Positions 1 to 9,459 of a stretch of DNA of 64,000 nucleotides are shown here, piece by piece. A model generated the notes under the pieces. That model had not been told where the DNA came from and ran no database searches. It worked only from the letters and a program-made list of their open reading frames with translations. Every line of letters begins with the position of its first letter. Positions within the stretch are counted from its first letter, which is position 1. The stretch comes from Fibrobacter sp. UWB15 (GTDB lineage Bacteria > Fibrobacterota > Fibrobacteria > Fibrobacterales > Fibrobacteraceae), in NCBI RefSeq assembly GCF_900177705.1, contig NZ_FXBA01000001.1, positions 744,001 through 808,000 on the forward strand, given 5' to 3'. The translations under genes were made by a program, and so were the position numbers.

Positions 1-409
1 TTTTGTAAATCAGGCTGGCAGCAGCCTAAGCTTCAATTCGCGCTCAATCTCAGTAATGGCGCGGAGTCTGTTATTTTGTATGAGTTTACAATTTTGCAGA
101 TGAAAATTTGTTTACCGTTTGCGATGAAACCTTTCTTTTTTTTGTTTGTAGTTTTCATTTTGAAGAAAGAAATATCTTGTTCTAATTCCGAGTAAAGGAA
201 CGGATATAGAATGAAATACAGATAAATTAATTCCTTTATTCTGTCGTTTTGTTTCCCTGACATATTTGACTTTGTGTAATGGGCTTGCCTTTTAAAGTCC
301 CGTTCCGGAGTCTGTTCCAAAGGCAAGAATAATGCCCTGTCAAAAGGGTAGTGTCCCTGCCTATACCCTAAAACATCCATCAAAACCCTGTTAAAGGGAG
401 GATAAAATC
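1..409. other. AT-rich stretch without a convincing gene
   Basis: Forward frame 1 is open from the left edge to a TAA at 193-195, so the tail of a gene entering from the left is possible, but the translation is mostly phenylalanine-rich from T-runs and I recognise nothing. A reverse 116-codon frame (383 down to 33) has no visible ribosome binding site and no recognisable motif. The stretch ends in a strong Shine-Dalgarno, AAAGGGAGG at 393-401, which sets the start of the gene at 410. Confidence 0.4.
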
Positions 410-1348
410 ATGACAGCAGTAATCCAAACACCGGATTCGTTCATCGCGTCCCTGTTGCCGGATTCCGACAAAAAGATGGTGCGCATTGCAGGCGTATCGC
501 TTCTTGTCGCGATTCTTCTGTGCTTCTGGGCAACGACGTACGAGGTGCTGATTGACGATTCCATTTTTGTGGATCCGCCAACCACCGAAATCACAGCAAC
601 CATGAACATCATCGACAAAAAGGAGGAAAAAAAGCCCGACAAGAAACCAGAACGAAAACCGAAAGATATCCAAAGTAAAAGGCCTGGCACTGGCGGGAAA
701 CCCGTAGGGCGTGGTAATCCTCGAGCCCCGCTCAATCGTGGCGTGATTCATGCGCTAGAGGCACAGACTGCAAATGCTTCGGCTGCCGCTTACGATTTGA
801 TCAGGCAAAGTTTTGCCAAGGATATCGACAAGGTTCTCAAGAATACGAATGGCTTGCAGGTCACGGGTAAAACAAAGATTGGTGAAGTCCGTGGAAAAAT
901 TTCAGACGGATTTAACCAAGGCATGTTTGCCGGTGGCAGCGGCGGTATCGGCGACGATATCTCGAACCTGGTCAGTGGCTCTGCTGGAGCTATATCGACC
1001 AAGGCTATGGGAAATATAAAGGCTCCCAAGGAAACGGATATCGAGTGGGGCTCCGGCCCGTCATCCCGTTCCGCTGCAGATATCATGAAGGTTGTCCGTC
1101 AGCGTACTCCTGGACTTCGGCATGTCTACAATAAATACCTCAAAAAGAAGCCGGGGTTCCAAGGAAAGGTAACGCTCAAGTTCACGATTGCTCCGGGTGG
1201 CGAAATCATCAGTATGTCGCTGGTGTCGTCCACGACGGATTACAGCGAATTCGACAATGAAATCAAGAAATCAGTCGGTCGCTGGACATTCAGCAAGGTG
1301 AAATCGGGCAATACCACGGTGACCATACCCTTCACGTTCTCGGAATAG
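410..1348 (+). CDS. TonB-like protein with AgmX/PglI-type C-terminal domain
   Basis: 312 residues. A short cytoplasmic N-terminus is followed by one membrane span near residues 25-45, then a Lys/Pro-rich stretch (about 70-90) and a Gly/Ala-rich stalk. The C-terminal ~80 residues (from PGLRHVYNKYLKKKPGF, about 233) match the pattern of TonB/AgmX C-terminal domains, with the usual strand G-K-V-T-L-K-F-T-I-A-P-G-G-E-I. Such proteins span the periplasm and pass inner-membrane energy (ExbB/ExbD type) or motility force to the outer membrane; that role is inferred from the family. No exbB/exbD lies beside it here. The start is set by the Shine-Dalgarno at 393-401. A hairpin terminator follows at 1358. 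Confidence 0.8.
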   Translation: MTAVIQTPDSFIASLLPDSDKKMVRIAGVSLLVAILLCFWATTYEVLIDDSIFVDPPTTEITATMNIIDKKEEKKPDKKPERKPKDIQSKRPGTGGKPVGRGNPRAPLNRGVIHALEAQTANASAAAYDLIRQSFAKDIDKVLKNTNGLQVTGKTKIGEVRGKISDGFNQGMFAGGSGGIGDDISNLVSGSAGAISTKAMGNIKAPKETDIEWGSGPSSRSAADIMKVVRQRTPGLRHVYNKYLKKKPGFQGKVTLKFTIAPGGEIISMSLVSSTTDYSEFDNEIKKSVGRWTFSKVKSGNTTVTIPFTFSE

Positions 1349-1357
1349 AATCTACTT

Positions 1358-1387
1358 GGTTGGGCTTTGCCCAACCTCGTTCTTTTT
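1358..1387 (+). terminator. Rho-independent terminator after the TonB-like gene
   Basis: Perfect 8-bp stem GGTTGGGC / GCCCAACC with a TTT loop, followed after a few bases by a T-run at 1382-1387. Confidence 0.7.
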
Positions 1388-1432
1388 GACCGTTATATTT
1401 ATTATATTTTACATGAAAACAGGAGTATAGAA

Positions 1433-2551
1433 ATGACAGATCCTCGCGTTACAAAGCTAGCTGAAAATTTGATTAACAATGCCATTGCACTTAAGCAGGG
1501 CGAAAACATCCTTATCGAAACGACCGACACTCCTGACGAAGTCTCGACAGAACTCGTGAAGGCTGTTGCCAAGGTGGGCGGAAACGCTTTCGTGCATAAT
1601 TACCGCGGCCGTGTCCGTCGCGAAATGATCAAGTCGGCGACCATCGAACAGATGCAGCTTCAGGCAGACCTCGCTATGGCCGAAATGCAGAAGATGCAGG
1701 CCTACATCGCCATTCGCGGCGCCGATAACGCTCTCGAAAATTGCGATATCGATGGCCGCCAGATGCTCAACTACCGCAAGATCAACGAAGACGTGCTTAA
1801 CTACCGCGTGAATAAGACGCGTTGGTGCGTGCTCCGCTGGCCGAACCCCTCGATGGCGCAAGGTGCCAAGATGAGTTCCGAGGCGTTCGAAGACTTCTAC
1901 TTCGAAGCCTGCCTTGCCGACTATCCGAAGATGGCCAAGGCCGCCCAGAATCTCGTGGACCTCATGAACCGTACCGACAAGGTGCGCCTTGTGGCAAACG
2001 GAACCGATTTGACCTTCAGCATCAAGGACATTCCTGCGATTCCGTGCTGCGGCAACATGAACATCCCCGACGGCGAAGTCTATACCGCCCCGGTGCGTAA
2101 CAGCGTGAACGGCGTGATTCACTACAATACGCCGACGCTTTACGATGGCAAGTATTTCAGCAATATTCGCCTCGAATTCAAGGACGGCAAGATTGTAAAC
2201 GCCACTTGCGAATCCGGTGACAACGTGGCCCTGAACGCGCTCTTCGATACCGACGAAGGCGGCCGCTATGTGGGCGAGTTCGCTATCGGCTTCAACCCGT
2301 TTGTGAATGCTCCCATGTGCGATATCCTCTTCGACGAAAAGATTGCTGGCTCCATCCACTTTACGCCGGGCCGCTGCTACGAAGAAGCCCCGAACGGCAA
2401 CATCAGCGCTATCCACTGGGATCTGGTGCTCATCATGCGTCCGGAATACGGTGGCGGCGAAATCTGGTTCGATGACAAGCTCATCCGCAAGGACGGCCTG
2501 TTCGTTATAGATGAACTCAAGTGCCTGAACCCGGACCAACTGGGAAAATAG
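1433..2551 (+). CDS. M29-family aminopeptidase
   Basis: 372 residues from the ATG at 1433, chosen because AGGAG lies at 1421-1425; an upstream in-frame ATG at 1367 sits on the terminator hairpin. Removes N-terminal residues from peptides using a dinuclear metal site; no signal peptide, so cytoplasmic. The metal-site pattern of the M29 (AmpS/AmpT) family is visible as E215 (DGEVYTAP), E282 (VGEFAIG), H309 (SIHFTPG), Y316, H328 and D330 (IHWD). Their spacing closely follows the family except for a shorter gap before the last pair. It is transcribed alone after the 1358 terminator, with the GLUG protein gene 22 bp downstream. Confidence 0.88.
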   Translation: MTDPRVTKLAENLINNAIALKQGENILIETTDTPDEVSTELVKAVAKVGGNAFVHNYRGRVRREMIKSATIEQMQLQADLAMAEMQKMQAYIAIRGADNALENCDIDGRQMLNYRKINEDVLNYRVNKTRWCVLRWPNPSMAQGAKMSSEAFEDFYFEACLADYPKMAKAAQNLVDLMNRTDKVRLVANGTDLTFSIKDIPAIPCCGNMNIPDGEVYTAPVRNSVNGVIHYNTPTLYDGKYFSNIRLEFKDGKIVNATCESGDNVALNALFDTDEGGRYVGEFAIGFNPFVNAPMCDILFDEKIAGSIHFTPGRCYEEAPNGNISAIHWDLVLIMRPEYGGGEIWFDDKLIRKDGLFVIDELKCLNPDQLGK

Positions 2552-2573
2552 ATTTTCATAAGAAGGAGGAAAT

Positions 2574-4904
2574 ATGTTGAAAAAACTCTCCATTTTTTTG
2601 GGGGCCTTGCTGGCTGTACCATGCTTGGCTACAAATGGTAAAATGGCTGGTGCGGGAACCGCCGAAAGTCCATGGCAGGTCGCCGATTACGAAGACCTTA
2701 AGGCTGTAGGTATTGGTGACTACAGCATGAACGGTCATTATGTGTTGACTGCCGATATCGATGCGTCTGCTTCCCGGAACGAGACGAGTGCAGTCGATTC
2801 TACTGCCGGATTCCAGCCGATAGGCATAGCGTACTATGGAACAGAGCAGTCTTATTTTGGCGGCGTATTTGACGGCGCGGATCATACCATATCGAATCTT
2901 TATTCGATGTCGACGGATACTCGTTCAACGGCCATGTTTATGGCTGTAGGCCCTAATGGTGTTGTCAAGAATCTGAAAATGTCCGATTGCTTTATTTCGG
3001 TAAAGTTTGTCTGGGCAGCTGGCTCTGTGGCCGTAATGAATTTTGGCTTGATTGAAAATGTTGAGCTCAAGCGTGATACGGTGCGCGCCCCGGTTAGTAC
3101 GGGTGGTGTTGTGGGTATTAATGAAAACGGCATCATTCAAGATGTAGACTTTAGTGGCGTCGTTTATGGCATTAATGATCGTGTAAGTGTCGGCGGTATT
3201 GTCGGTAGCAATACCGGAACAAAATCGGTTATTCGTAACGTGAAAGTCGATGCCGACATGCGGTCTACTTATTACGGACAAAAACTTGGTTTAGTTGCCG
3301 GTGACAATGAAGGCCTAATTGTTTCTGCTGAAATCAATGGAATTCTTGAACATGGAAACCGTTATCTGGGCGGTGTGACCGGATATAATACGGGAACGAT
3401 TGATTCGTGTGTTTCTCATGGTTCAATTTATTCGATGAATGACAATTCGGCTGGCCTGGTTGGGTATAATAGCGGAACCATCAAGAATTCCAGTGTCGAT
3501 GCCGATACTGTTTTTGGTGAATACCGTGGTGCGGCTGGTTTTGTTGGAACGAACGATACGACTGGGGTCATCGAAAACGGCTTTGCCAAGACGAATGTTC
3601 ATTCCGATAGTTCTAGCGGTTTCGTTGTTCACAATGCTGGTATCATCAAGAATTCCCGTATGGAAGGCACGGTTTCTGCCGATTCATTCCCTGGGAGACT
3701 TGTGTCTGGTTTCGCTTTGAACAACGTCGGCACTATATTGAATTCGTATTCGAAAGCAAATGTTGATGCGTTCAACAATTTGGCAGGATTTGTATTCCGC
3801 AATAGCGGCAAAATCGATAGTTGCTATGCGACGGGCCATGTGAATAACGGTAATAAGGGATCCGGTGATACTTATGGTGGCTTTGTCGGTCAAAATGACT
3901 CTACCGGTATTATTTCGAATAGTTTCGCAAGCGGGGAAGTCGTTGGTGGCATGCATGCTGGCGGCTTTGTGGGAGTAAATAAAGGAAAAATTCTCAATTG
4001 CTATGCGACGGGTGATGTGCATTCGTATTCTGTTTTTGGCGGCTTTGTCGGCGTGAACAAGGGCAATATCTACTATTGCTATGCGACTGGATCTCTTGAA
4101 AAAATCACAGGTTATGATGTGTCGTATACGGCGGGCGGCTTTGTCGGTTCCAATGAAGGTCAAATCAATAATGCCTACGCTACGGGAAATGTCACCAGTG
4201 AATACACAGGCGCTGGTTTCGTTTCGAGTAACAGTGGAACCATTTTGAATGCCTATGCTACGGGAAAGGTTTCTGGTAAGGTTGAACCTGCTGGATTTGT
4301 CGGTACGAATAGAAAGAATATTGAAAACGTATTCTTTGCTGGAAAGACTGTTGCAAGCGGCGCTGAACTTTATGGTGCCGGCTGCTTTGTGGCAGGAAAC
4401 GACGGATCTGTAAAAAATGCCCTTTACAATAAGGATGGCTGCGGGTTTGGAACGGATTCAACGGTAGACGGCGTTGCGTTTACTGAAATGAAGAATGCGT
4501 CTCTATACAAGAACTGGACTGATTTCGACAAGTATTGGACTTTGAACGATACGCTCTCCTTCCCGCACCTTGTGTTTACGACAGGAGTGCTTCCCGAAAT
4601 TATCGAAGATGGTCCTCCGATTGAAATTGCGAAGCCGAACGTGGTAGCCGTGAAGGGCGCTAATGGCCTTAAACTATATGGAAACCGCCGAAACCTGCAA
4701 GCTATGGTAACGCTTTCCCGTTCGGGAATGACGAACGTCAAGGTGTATAATTTGAAGGGGGTGTTGCAGAAGGTTGTTTCGCTTGGCAAAATGAGCGAAG
4801 GCGTGCATCAAGTGAATTTGAGTGGTGCCGTAGATGCTCGAGGCGTTGCGTTGATTGTTCTGGAACAGAACGGCAAGGCTCTGTCGAGGACGCTTCTTCG
4901 CTAG
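2574..4904 (+). CDS. Secreted GLUG-repeat surface protein
   Basis: 776 residues with a signal peptide (MLKKLSIFLGALLAVPCLA). From about residue 90 to 640 it is a run of repeats of the GLUG type, each built on G-G-F-V-G-x-N-x-G-x-I-x-N-x-Y-A-T-G-x-V. These form parallel beta-helices in bacterial adhesins and surface proteins. The last ~70 residues contain V-K-V-Y-N-L-K-G-V-L-Q and end in LSRTLLR, resembling the C-terminal sorting-like domains common on Fibrobacter and Bacteroidota secreted proteins. The start has a strong AGAAGGAGG just upstream. Adhesion to plant fibre or neighbouring cells is an inference; no enzymatic domain is visible. Confidence 0.82.
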   Translation: MLKKLSIFLGALLAVPCLATNGKMAGAGTAESPWQVADYEDLKAVGIGDYSMNGHYVLTADIDASASRNETSAVDSTAGFQPIGIAYYGTEQSYFGGVFDGADHTISNLYSMSTDTRSTAMFMAVGPNGVVKNLKMSDCFISVKFVWAAGSVAVMNFGLIENVELKRDTVRAPVSTGGVVGINENGIIQDVDFSGVVYGINDRVSVGGIVGSNTGTKSVIRNVKVDADMRSTYYGQKLGLVAGDNEGLIVSAEINGILEHGNRYLGGVTGYNTGTIDSCVSHGSIYSMNDNSAGLVGYNSGTIKNSSVDADTVFGEYRGAAGFVGTNDTTGVIENGFAKTNVHSDSSSGFVVHNAGIIKNSRMEGTVSADSFPGRLVSGFALNNVGTILNSYSKANVDAFNNLAGFVFRNSGKIDSCYATGHVNNGNKGSGDTYGGFVGQNDSTGIISNSFASGEVVGGMHAGGFVGVNKGKILNCYATGDVHSYSVFGGFVGVNKGNIYYCYATGSLEKITGYDVSYTAGGFVGSNEGQINNAYATGNVTSEYTGAGFVSSNSGTILNAYATGKVSGKVEPAGFVGTNRKNIENVFFAGKTVASGAELYGAGCFVAGNDGSVKNALYNKDGCGFGTDSTVDGVAFTEMKNASLYKNWTDFDKYWTLNDTLSFPHLVFTTGVLPEIIEDGPPIEIAKPNVVAVKGANGLKLYGNRRNLQAMVTLSRSGMTNVKVYNLKGVLQKVVSLGKMSEGVHQVNLSGAVDARGVALIVLEQNGKALSRTLLR

Positions 4905-4938
4905 TTTGAACTTGCTAAAAAATTGCTGAATACAAAAA

Positions 4939-4965
4939 AGCCGTCCTTTGCAGGACGGCTTTTTA
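4939..4965. terminator. Bidirectional terminator between the GLUG gene and asd
   Basis: 8-bp perfect stem AGCCGTCC / GGACGGCT flanked by an A-run on the left and a T-run on the right, so it can serve both converging genes. Confidence 0.85.
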
Positions 4966-4971
4966 AATGTT

Positions 4972-5004
4972 TTTCGCTAAAGCGAAAGTTGCGCAGTCGC
5001 GCAA
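4972..5004. repeat. Two adjacent short palindromes
   Basis: TTTCGC-TAAA-GCGAAA (4972-4987) is followed at once by TTGCGC-AGTC-GCGCAA (4989-5004), just before the asd stop codon. The style (6-bp arms, 4-base loop) recurs at other intergenic spots of the window. Confidence 0.6.
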
Positions 5005-5013
5005 TCTTTCGAA

Positions 5014-6036
5014 TTACACACCCTTGGCCAAGATTTCGCCAATCTGCACGGCGTTGAGGGCGGCGCCCTTGCGGATCTGGTCACCGGTGAGCCACAGCGT
5101 GTTGCTGTTCTCGTCGGCGAGGTCCTTGCGGATACGGCCTACGAACACGTTGTCCTTGCCGGCGCTTTCGAGCGGCATCGGGTACACATAGTTCTGCGGA
5201 TCGTCCTTGAGGGTCACGCCCGGAGCGTTCTTCAAGGCATTGCGGATTTCTTCGACAGAAACCGGACGTTCGGTTTCGAACCAAACGGATTCAGAGTGAG
5301 AACGCAGCGAACTCACGCGCACGCAGGTGGCGCTCGTACGAACGTCAGAATGCATGATCTTGCGGGTTTCGTTGTACATCTTCATTTCTTCCTTCGTGTA
5401 GTCGTTTTCCGTCATCTTGTCGATCTGCGGGATCACGTTGTAGGCGAGCTGGAAGGGGAACTTGTTGATGTGCGTCGTCGTACCGGTTTCGAGGATGTCC
5501 TTGTACTGCTGCTTGAGTTCTTCCATGGCGATGGCGCCTGCACCGCTAGCGCTCTGGTAAGAAGAAATGTGGATCTTCTTGATGTGAGAAATCTTTTCGA
5601 TCGGGTTGAGCACCACAACCATCATGATGGTCGTGCAGTTCGGGTTAGCGATAATGCCCTTGCCGCCGAGTTCAGGCTTGTAGAGCTTGATGTCTTCGGG
5701 GTTCACTTCCGGGACAACCAGCGGCACTGCCGGATCCATGCGGAAGAAGCTGGTGTTGTCCACGACCACGGCACCGTTTTCGACGGCGATCGGAGCAAAT
5801 TCCTGGGAAATTGCGGCACCAGCGGAGCTGAGCACCAGGTCAATCCCCTTGAAAGAATCCTTGTTCAGAACTTCGCACTTGAGGGTTTCGCCCTTGAACT
5901 TGAATTCCTTACCGGCGCTGCGTTCAGAAGCGAGGAGCTTCAGGCTCTGCAGCGGGAAGTTGCGTTCTTCGAGGATGGAAAGGATTTCTTGGCCTACGGC
6001 GCCCGTGGCACCCATAATGGCTACGTTGCGAATCAT
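5014..6036 (-). CDS. asd: Aspartate-semialdehyde dehydrogenase
   Basis: 340 residues, the normal length. Reduces aspartyl phosphate to aspartate semialdehyde with NADPH, feeding lysine/diaminopimelate, threonine and methionine synthesis. The N-terminal Rossmann motif is GATGAVG, the catalytic cysteine lies in N-P-N-C-T-T-I (about residue 133), and S-Y-Q-S-A-S-G-A-G follows as in bacterial Asd. It is last in a reverse operon after ssb and a membrane protein gene, with 9 bp between it and the latter. Confidence 0.95.
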   Translation of the reverse strand: MIRNVAIMGATGAVGQEILSILEERNFPLQSLKLLASERSAGKEFKFKGETLKCEVLNKDSFKGIDLVLSSAGAAISQEFAPIAVENGAVVVDNTSFFRMDPAVPLVVPEVNPEDIKLYKPELGGKGIIANPNCTTIMMVVVLNPIEKISHIKKIHISSYQSASGAGAIAMEELKQQYKDILETGTTTHINKFPFQLAYNVIPQIDKMTENDYTKEEMKMYNETRKIMHSDVRTSATCVRVSSLRSHSESVWFETERPVSVEEIRNALKNAPGVTLKDDPQNYVYPMPLESAGKDNVFVGRIRKDLADENSNTLWLTGDQIRKGAALNAVQIGEILAKGV

Positions 6037-6045
6037 AATTAACCT

Positions 6046-7002
6046 TTATTGTTCGGTTTGTTGTTGATTGTTTGATTGTAAAGCTTCAGTGGCGTTCCAG
6101 AAACGCTTCAGGTAGATTTTCATCTGGCCAATCTGGTCTCTGGACTGCCTGTATTGGATCAGTTGCTGCTCCGGGTTTTCCTGGAGCGTGTAGCTGTAGA
6201 GCGCGTAGGCGGCGAGTCGCACGCATTCGCTTGCTTGTATCAGTTCCTTATGCGCGTCGCTGGATTCATGCGGGTGGAATAGCCCGAGAACCTTCTTGTT
6301 CAAGGCGACTGCATTGTTGTTGATGGCAAGCGCTTGGCTGCTGCGGGTTTCGCGTTCTGATTCCGAAATGTTAGACGGTAAAGTGCCAAAAGCGTCAATC
6401 GCGTTGGTAATGTCGTACATGCGCTTGATGACGGTTTCTGCGTCAACCAAGTAGCTGCCGAGTCTGCTCAGGTCCTTGTCGTCGTTGTTGGATTTGCTTG
6501 CCTGGCCTCCTGCTTGCGCCTTGTGGCGGGCTATCTGGCTGGAACTAGGCAGAATCTGTCCACCTTCACCGTTTTGGAATGATGCGATGTAGTCCTGGTA
6601 CTTGGTATTCATCGCGGCGATTTCTTCGGCGGTGTAGTCCGATGTCGGAATGAACGTCGGGCGGTCCCAGTAGGCGATTCCCATGAAGGCCGACAGCATG
6701 AAGAAGGCGAGGAAGATGTTTCCGACCTTCGCCGCGCGGTCGTCAAAGCGGATAAAGCCTATGATTGCGAAGAAAAACAGGCTTGCGAATGAAAGCAGGA
6801 GTCCGCCGTCGCAGTTGTAGGCGATGAACGAGTTCTTCGCGAAGAAGAATATGCAATCCATTGCCACAATCAGGAACGACAAAAACACGCCCATCATGAT
6901 CTTGGTGCGTGTTTCTGCAGAAACGGACATGAGAATAGCTGTAAAGGTGATGCCCAGGGGGAGCACCATCATCAAAGCGATATCTGCAATTTGCTGGTTC
7001 AT
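6046..7002 (-). CDS. Four-helix membrane protein of unknown function
   Basis: 318 residues, no family recognised. Four hydrophobic helices lie in the first ~125 residues (ALMMVLPLGITFTAILMSV; IMMGVFLSFLIVAMDCIFFF; LLLSFASLFFFAIIGFI; VGNIFLAFFMLSAFMGIAYW), then a hydrophilic, mainly helical C-terminal half ends in a Gln-rich tail. It sits between ssb (3 bp away) and asd (9 bp away), so it is co-transcribed with both; that says nothing clear about its job. Confidence 0.75.
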   Translation of the reverse strand: MNQQIADIALMMVLPLGITFTAILMSVSAETRTKIMMGVFLSFLIVAMDCIFFFAKNSFIAYNCDGGLLLSFASLFFFAIIGFIRFDDRAAKVGNIFLAFFMLSAFMGIAYWDRPTFIPTSDYTAEEIAAMNTKYQDYIASFQNGEGGQILPSSSQIARHKAQAGGQASKSNNDDKDLSRLGSYLVDAETVIKRMYDITNAIDAFGTLPSNISESERETRSSQALAINNNAVALNKKVLGLFHPHESSDAHKELIQASECVRLAAYALYSYTLQENPEQQLIQYRQSRDQIGQMKIYLKRFWNATEALQSNNQQQTEQ

Positions 7003-7005
7003 TTT

Positions 7006-7467
7006 TTAGAACGGCAGATCGTCGTCGACGCCTTCCGGTGCCGGAGCATCGTAAGAGGGGGCGCTTGCCTGGCTAAAGTTGTTGGACTGGCTATAGGAGT
7101 TGCCTCCCTGGAAGTTGCCGCCATTCTGGCCACGCGGCGTCAAAAGCTGGAAAGTGTCCAGGTTGACTTCGGTGCTGTAACGCTTCTGGCCGGTCGTCTG
7201 GTCGGTCCAGCTGCGGTTGGTGAGCGAACCTTCTACATAGAGGGTCATGCCCTTGTGCACGCCGAGCGTTTCCATCGTGTCGGCGATTTTGCCCCAACCC
7301 ACGATGTTGTGCCAGTCAGTCTGTTCCTTCTGTTCACCATTGTTATCACGATAACGACGGCTGGTGGCCAAGGAGAACGATACGCGCTTGCGACCTGCTG
7401 CGCTTGCGCTAATGACGGGGTCCTTGCCGATATTGCCGATAAGCATCACTTTATTCAAATAAGCCAT
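7006..7467 (-). CDS. ssb: Single-stranded DNA-binding protein
   Basis: 153 residues. The N-terminal ~110 residues form the OB fold, opening M-A-Y-L-N-K-V-M-L-I-G-N-I-G-K-D-P, followed by a Gln/Asn/Ser-rich flexible linker and the acidic tip DDDLPF that docks SSB partner proteins. Binds single-stranded DNA in replication, repair and recombination. It is the first gene of the ssb - membrane protein - asd operon. Confidence 0.95.
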   Translation of the reverse strand: MAYLNKVMLIGNIGKDPVISASAAGRKRVSFSLATSRRYRDNNGEQKEQTDWHNIVGWGKIADTMETLGVHKGMTLYVEGSLTNRSWTDQTTGQKRYSTEVNLDTFQLLTPRGQNGGNFQGGNSYSQSNNFSQASAPSYDAPAPEGVDDDLPF

Positions 7468-7660
7468 AATTAATCCTAGTTGTTTTTTGTTCTAGGGTAA
7501 AAATAAAAAAATCCGTCTGTCACTTTGTGCCATTTTTGGATTTTTTTTCGTTTCCAGGCCCCGCCAGGCGCCTTTTATTTATATTTTCTTGAAAAAAGTA
7601 GTCTAACCCCTAACCCTTAATCACTGCTGACTAAGTTCTGCCAACTGCCAACGAATCACT

Positions 7661-8758
7661 ATGGTAACTCTCGCTCTTACACAATTTGAAAAAGTTTTCC
7701 CCGCAAATCTCAAGGGCAAGCGCCTCGGCGCGGTTTTGCACCCGGCTTCTGTTCTCCCGGACCTGCATTATACTCTCGATTTGCTCAAAGAATACGACGG
7801 CAAACTCTTTAAGCTTTCGGCCCTTTTTGGCCCCCAGCACGGCATCAAGGGACACACCCAGGACAACATGATCGAATGGGAAGGTTACACCGACCCCGAA
7901 CTGGGCATTCCCGTTTATAGCCTGTATGGCGAACACCGCGAACCCACTGCCGAAATGCTCAGCCACGTGGACGTTTTGCTTGTGGACTTGCAGGATGTGG
8001 GCGCCCGCTACTACACGTTTATCTGGACGCTGTTCCTTTGTATGAAAGCCTGTGAAAAGGCTGGAATCCCCGTGATTGTGGTGGATCGCCCGAACCCCAT
8101 TAACTGTGTAGACGAAGAAGGCCCGGTGCTGGATTTGGACTACACGAGTTTCGTGGGCCTGCACAGTATCCGTACGCGCCATGCAAAAACCATTGGCGAA
8201 CTGGCGGTGCAGTTTAAGGAAGAACGCTTCCCCAAGAGCGAACTCTACGTGCTCGGCATGGAAGGCTACGACAAAAAGATGTGGTATGATCAGACGGGTC
8301 TTCCGTGGATTCTGCCGAGCCCCAATATGCCGACCCTCGATACCGCTATCGTTTACCCCGGCATGTGCCTGTTCGAGGCGACCAACGTGAGTGAAGGCCG
8401 CGGCACCACGCGTCCGTTCGAAATTTTCGGCGCCCCGTTTATCGATGCCGTCAAGCTTTGCAAGTACATGAATGACCTCAAGCTCCCGGGCGTGTATTTC
8501 CGCGAAAATTACTTCCAGCCCACGTTCCACAAGGGTGCGGGCCAGATTTGCGGGGGAGCGCAGATTCACGTGCTCGACCGCGACAAGTTCCGCAGTTTTG
8601 ATATGGCGGTAAAGCTGTTGCAGTACATTTTCAACGAATATCCGAAGGATTTCGCCTGGAAACAGCCGCCATACGAATATGAATTCAAAAAGTTGCCCAT
8701 TGACATTTTGCTCGGTAACGGCACGTTCCGCAAGGAATTTATTGAAAGTAGCATTTAA
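7661..8758 (+). CDS. DUF1343 / NamZ-type exo-N-acetylmuramidase-like protein
   Basis: 365 residues. The pattern L-F-G-P-Q-H-G-I-K-G (about residues 55-65), V-D-L-Q-D-V-G-A-R-Y-Y-T-F-I-W and V-V-D-R-P-N-P-I-N is characteristic of the DUF1343 family, whose studied member NamZ removes terminal N-acetylmuramic acid from peptidoglycan fragments. No signal peptide is visible from this start, so the protein may act on recycled cell-wall sugars inside the cell, unlike secreted relatives; a missed start is possible since the ATG has only a weak ribosome binding site. The sod gene begins 20 bp downstream, perhaps in the same transcript. Confidence 0.85.
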   Translation: MVTLALTQFEKVFPANLKGKRLGAVLHPASVLPDLHYTLDLLKEYDGKLFKLSALFGPQHGIKGHTQDNMIEWEGYTDPELGIPVYSLYGEHREPTAEMLSHVDVLLVDLQDVGARYYTFIWTLFLCMKACEKAGIPVIVVDRPNPINCVDEEGPVLDLDYTSFVGLHSIRTRHAKTIGELAVQFKEERFPKSELYVLGMEGYDKKMWYDQTGLPWILPSPNMPTLDTAIVYPGMCLFEATNVSEGRGTTRPFEIFGAPFIDAVKLCKYMNDLKLPGVYFRENYFQPTFHKGAGQICGGAQIHVLDRDKFRSFDMAVKLLQYIFNEYPKDFAWKQPPYEYEFKKLPIDILLGNGTFRKEFIESSI

Positions 8759-8778
8759 CCATCAAAGAAGAGGAAAGT

Positions 8779-9378
8779 ATGATTCAACAATCTAACGGAA
8801 AATTTGAAATGCCGGCACTCCCGTATGCCGCAGGTGACCTGGCTCCAGTTCTCAGCCAGGAAACTATTGAATTCCACTACGGTAAGCATCTGCAGACTTA
8901 CCTCAATAATTTGAACGCAGCCCTTCCGGGTAGCGCTTTCGAAGGCAAGACTGTCGAAGATATCGTCAAAGTAGCCGAAGGCGGTGTATTCAATAATGCA
9001 GGCCAGTTCCTGAATCACTACATGTATTTCATGCAGTTCAAGGCTCCGTCTGCAGGCAACGTTCCGACGGGTAAAATTGCCGACGCCATCGCCCGCGATT
9101 TCGGTTCCTTCGAAAAGTTCCAGGAAGAATTCCAGGCAAAGGGTGCTGGCCTCTTCGGTTCCGGCTGGGTGTGGCTCTCTGCCGATGCTTCGGGCAAGCT
9201 TGTGATTACGCAAGAAGGTAACGCCCAGAACCCGCTCACCAAGGGCCTCAAGCCGCTCCTTACGTTCGATGTGTGGGAACATGCCTACTACATTGACTAC
9301 CGCAACCGCCGCCCTGATTACCTCAAGGGACTCTGGCAGATTGTGGACTGGAACGTCATCAACAACCGCTTGGGATAA
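8779..9378 (+). CDS. sodB: Superoxide dismutase, Fe/Mn family
   Basis: 199 residues, full length. Converts superoxide to hydrogen peroxide and oxygen. Metal ligands are visible: His in F-H-Y-G-K-H (about residue 32), His in F-L-N-H-Y-M-Y-F (about 80), and Asp and His in D-V-W-E-H-A-Y-Y (about 163-167). I cannot tell iron from manganese by eye. A strong Shine-Dalgarno (AGAGGAAAG) precedes the start. The product fits an anaerobe coping with oxygen exposure. Confidence 0.95.
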   Translation: MIQQSNGKFEMPALPYAAGDLAPVLSQETIEFHYGKHLQTYLNNLNAALPGSAFEGKTVEDIVKVAEGGVFNNAGQFLNHYMYFMQFKAPSAGNVPTGKIADAIARDFGSFEKFQEEFQAKGAGLFGSGWVWLSADASGKLVITQEGNAQNPLTKGLKPLLTFDVWEHAYYIDYRNRRPDYLKGLWQIVDWNVINNRLG

Positions 9379-9413
9379 CGCCAGTTAATTGCTTTGGCAA
9401 TAGAATTAAAAAA

Positions 9414-9438
9414 AGACGCTCGGCAATGCCGGGCGTCT
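9414..9438. terminator. Terminator between sod and the converging lipoprotein gene
   Basis: Stem AGACGCTCGGC / GCCGGGCGTCT with an AAT loop and an A-run on the left; can act on both strands. Confidence 0.8.
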
Positions 9439-9459
9439 TAAATTATATGGTGAAATGAA

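Noticed and set aside
33-383. Reverse 116-codon frame near the left edge
   Set aside because: No ribosome binding site, no recognisable motif, Lys/Phe/Tyr-rich as expected from AT-rich DNA, and its start lies next to the leader of the gene at 410.
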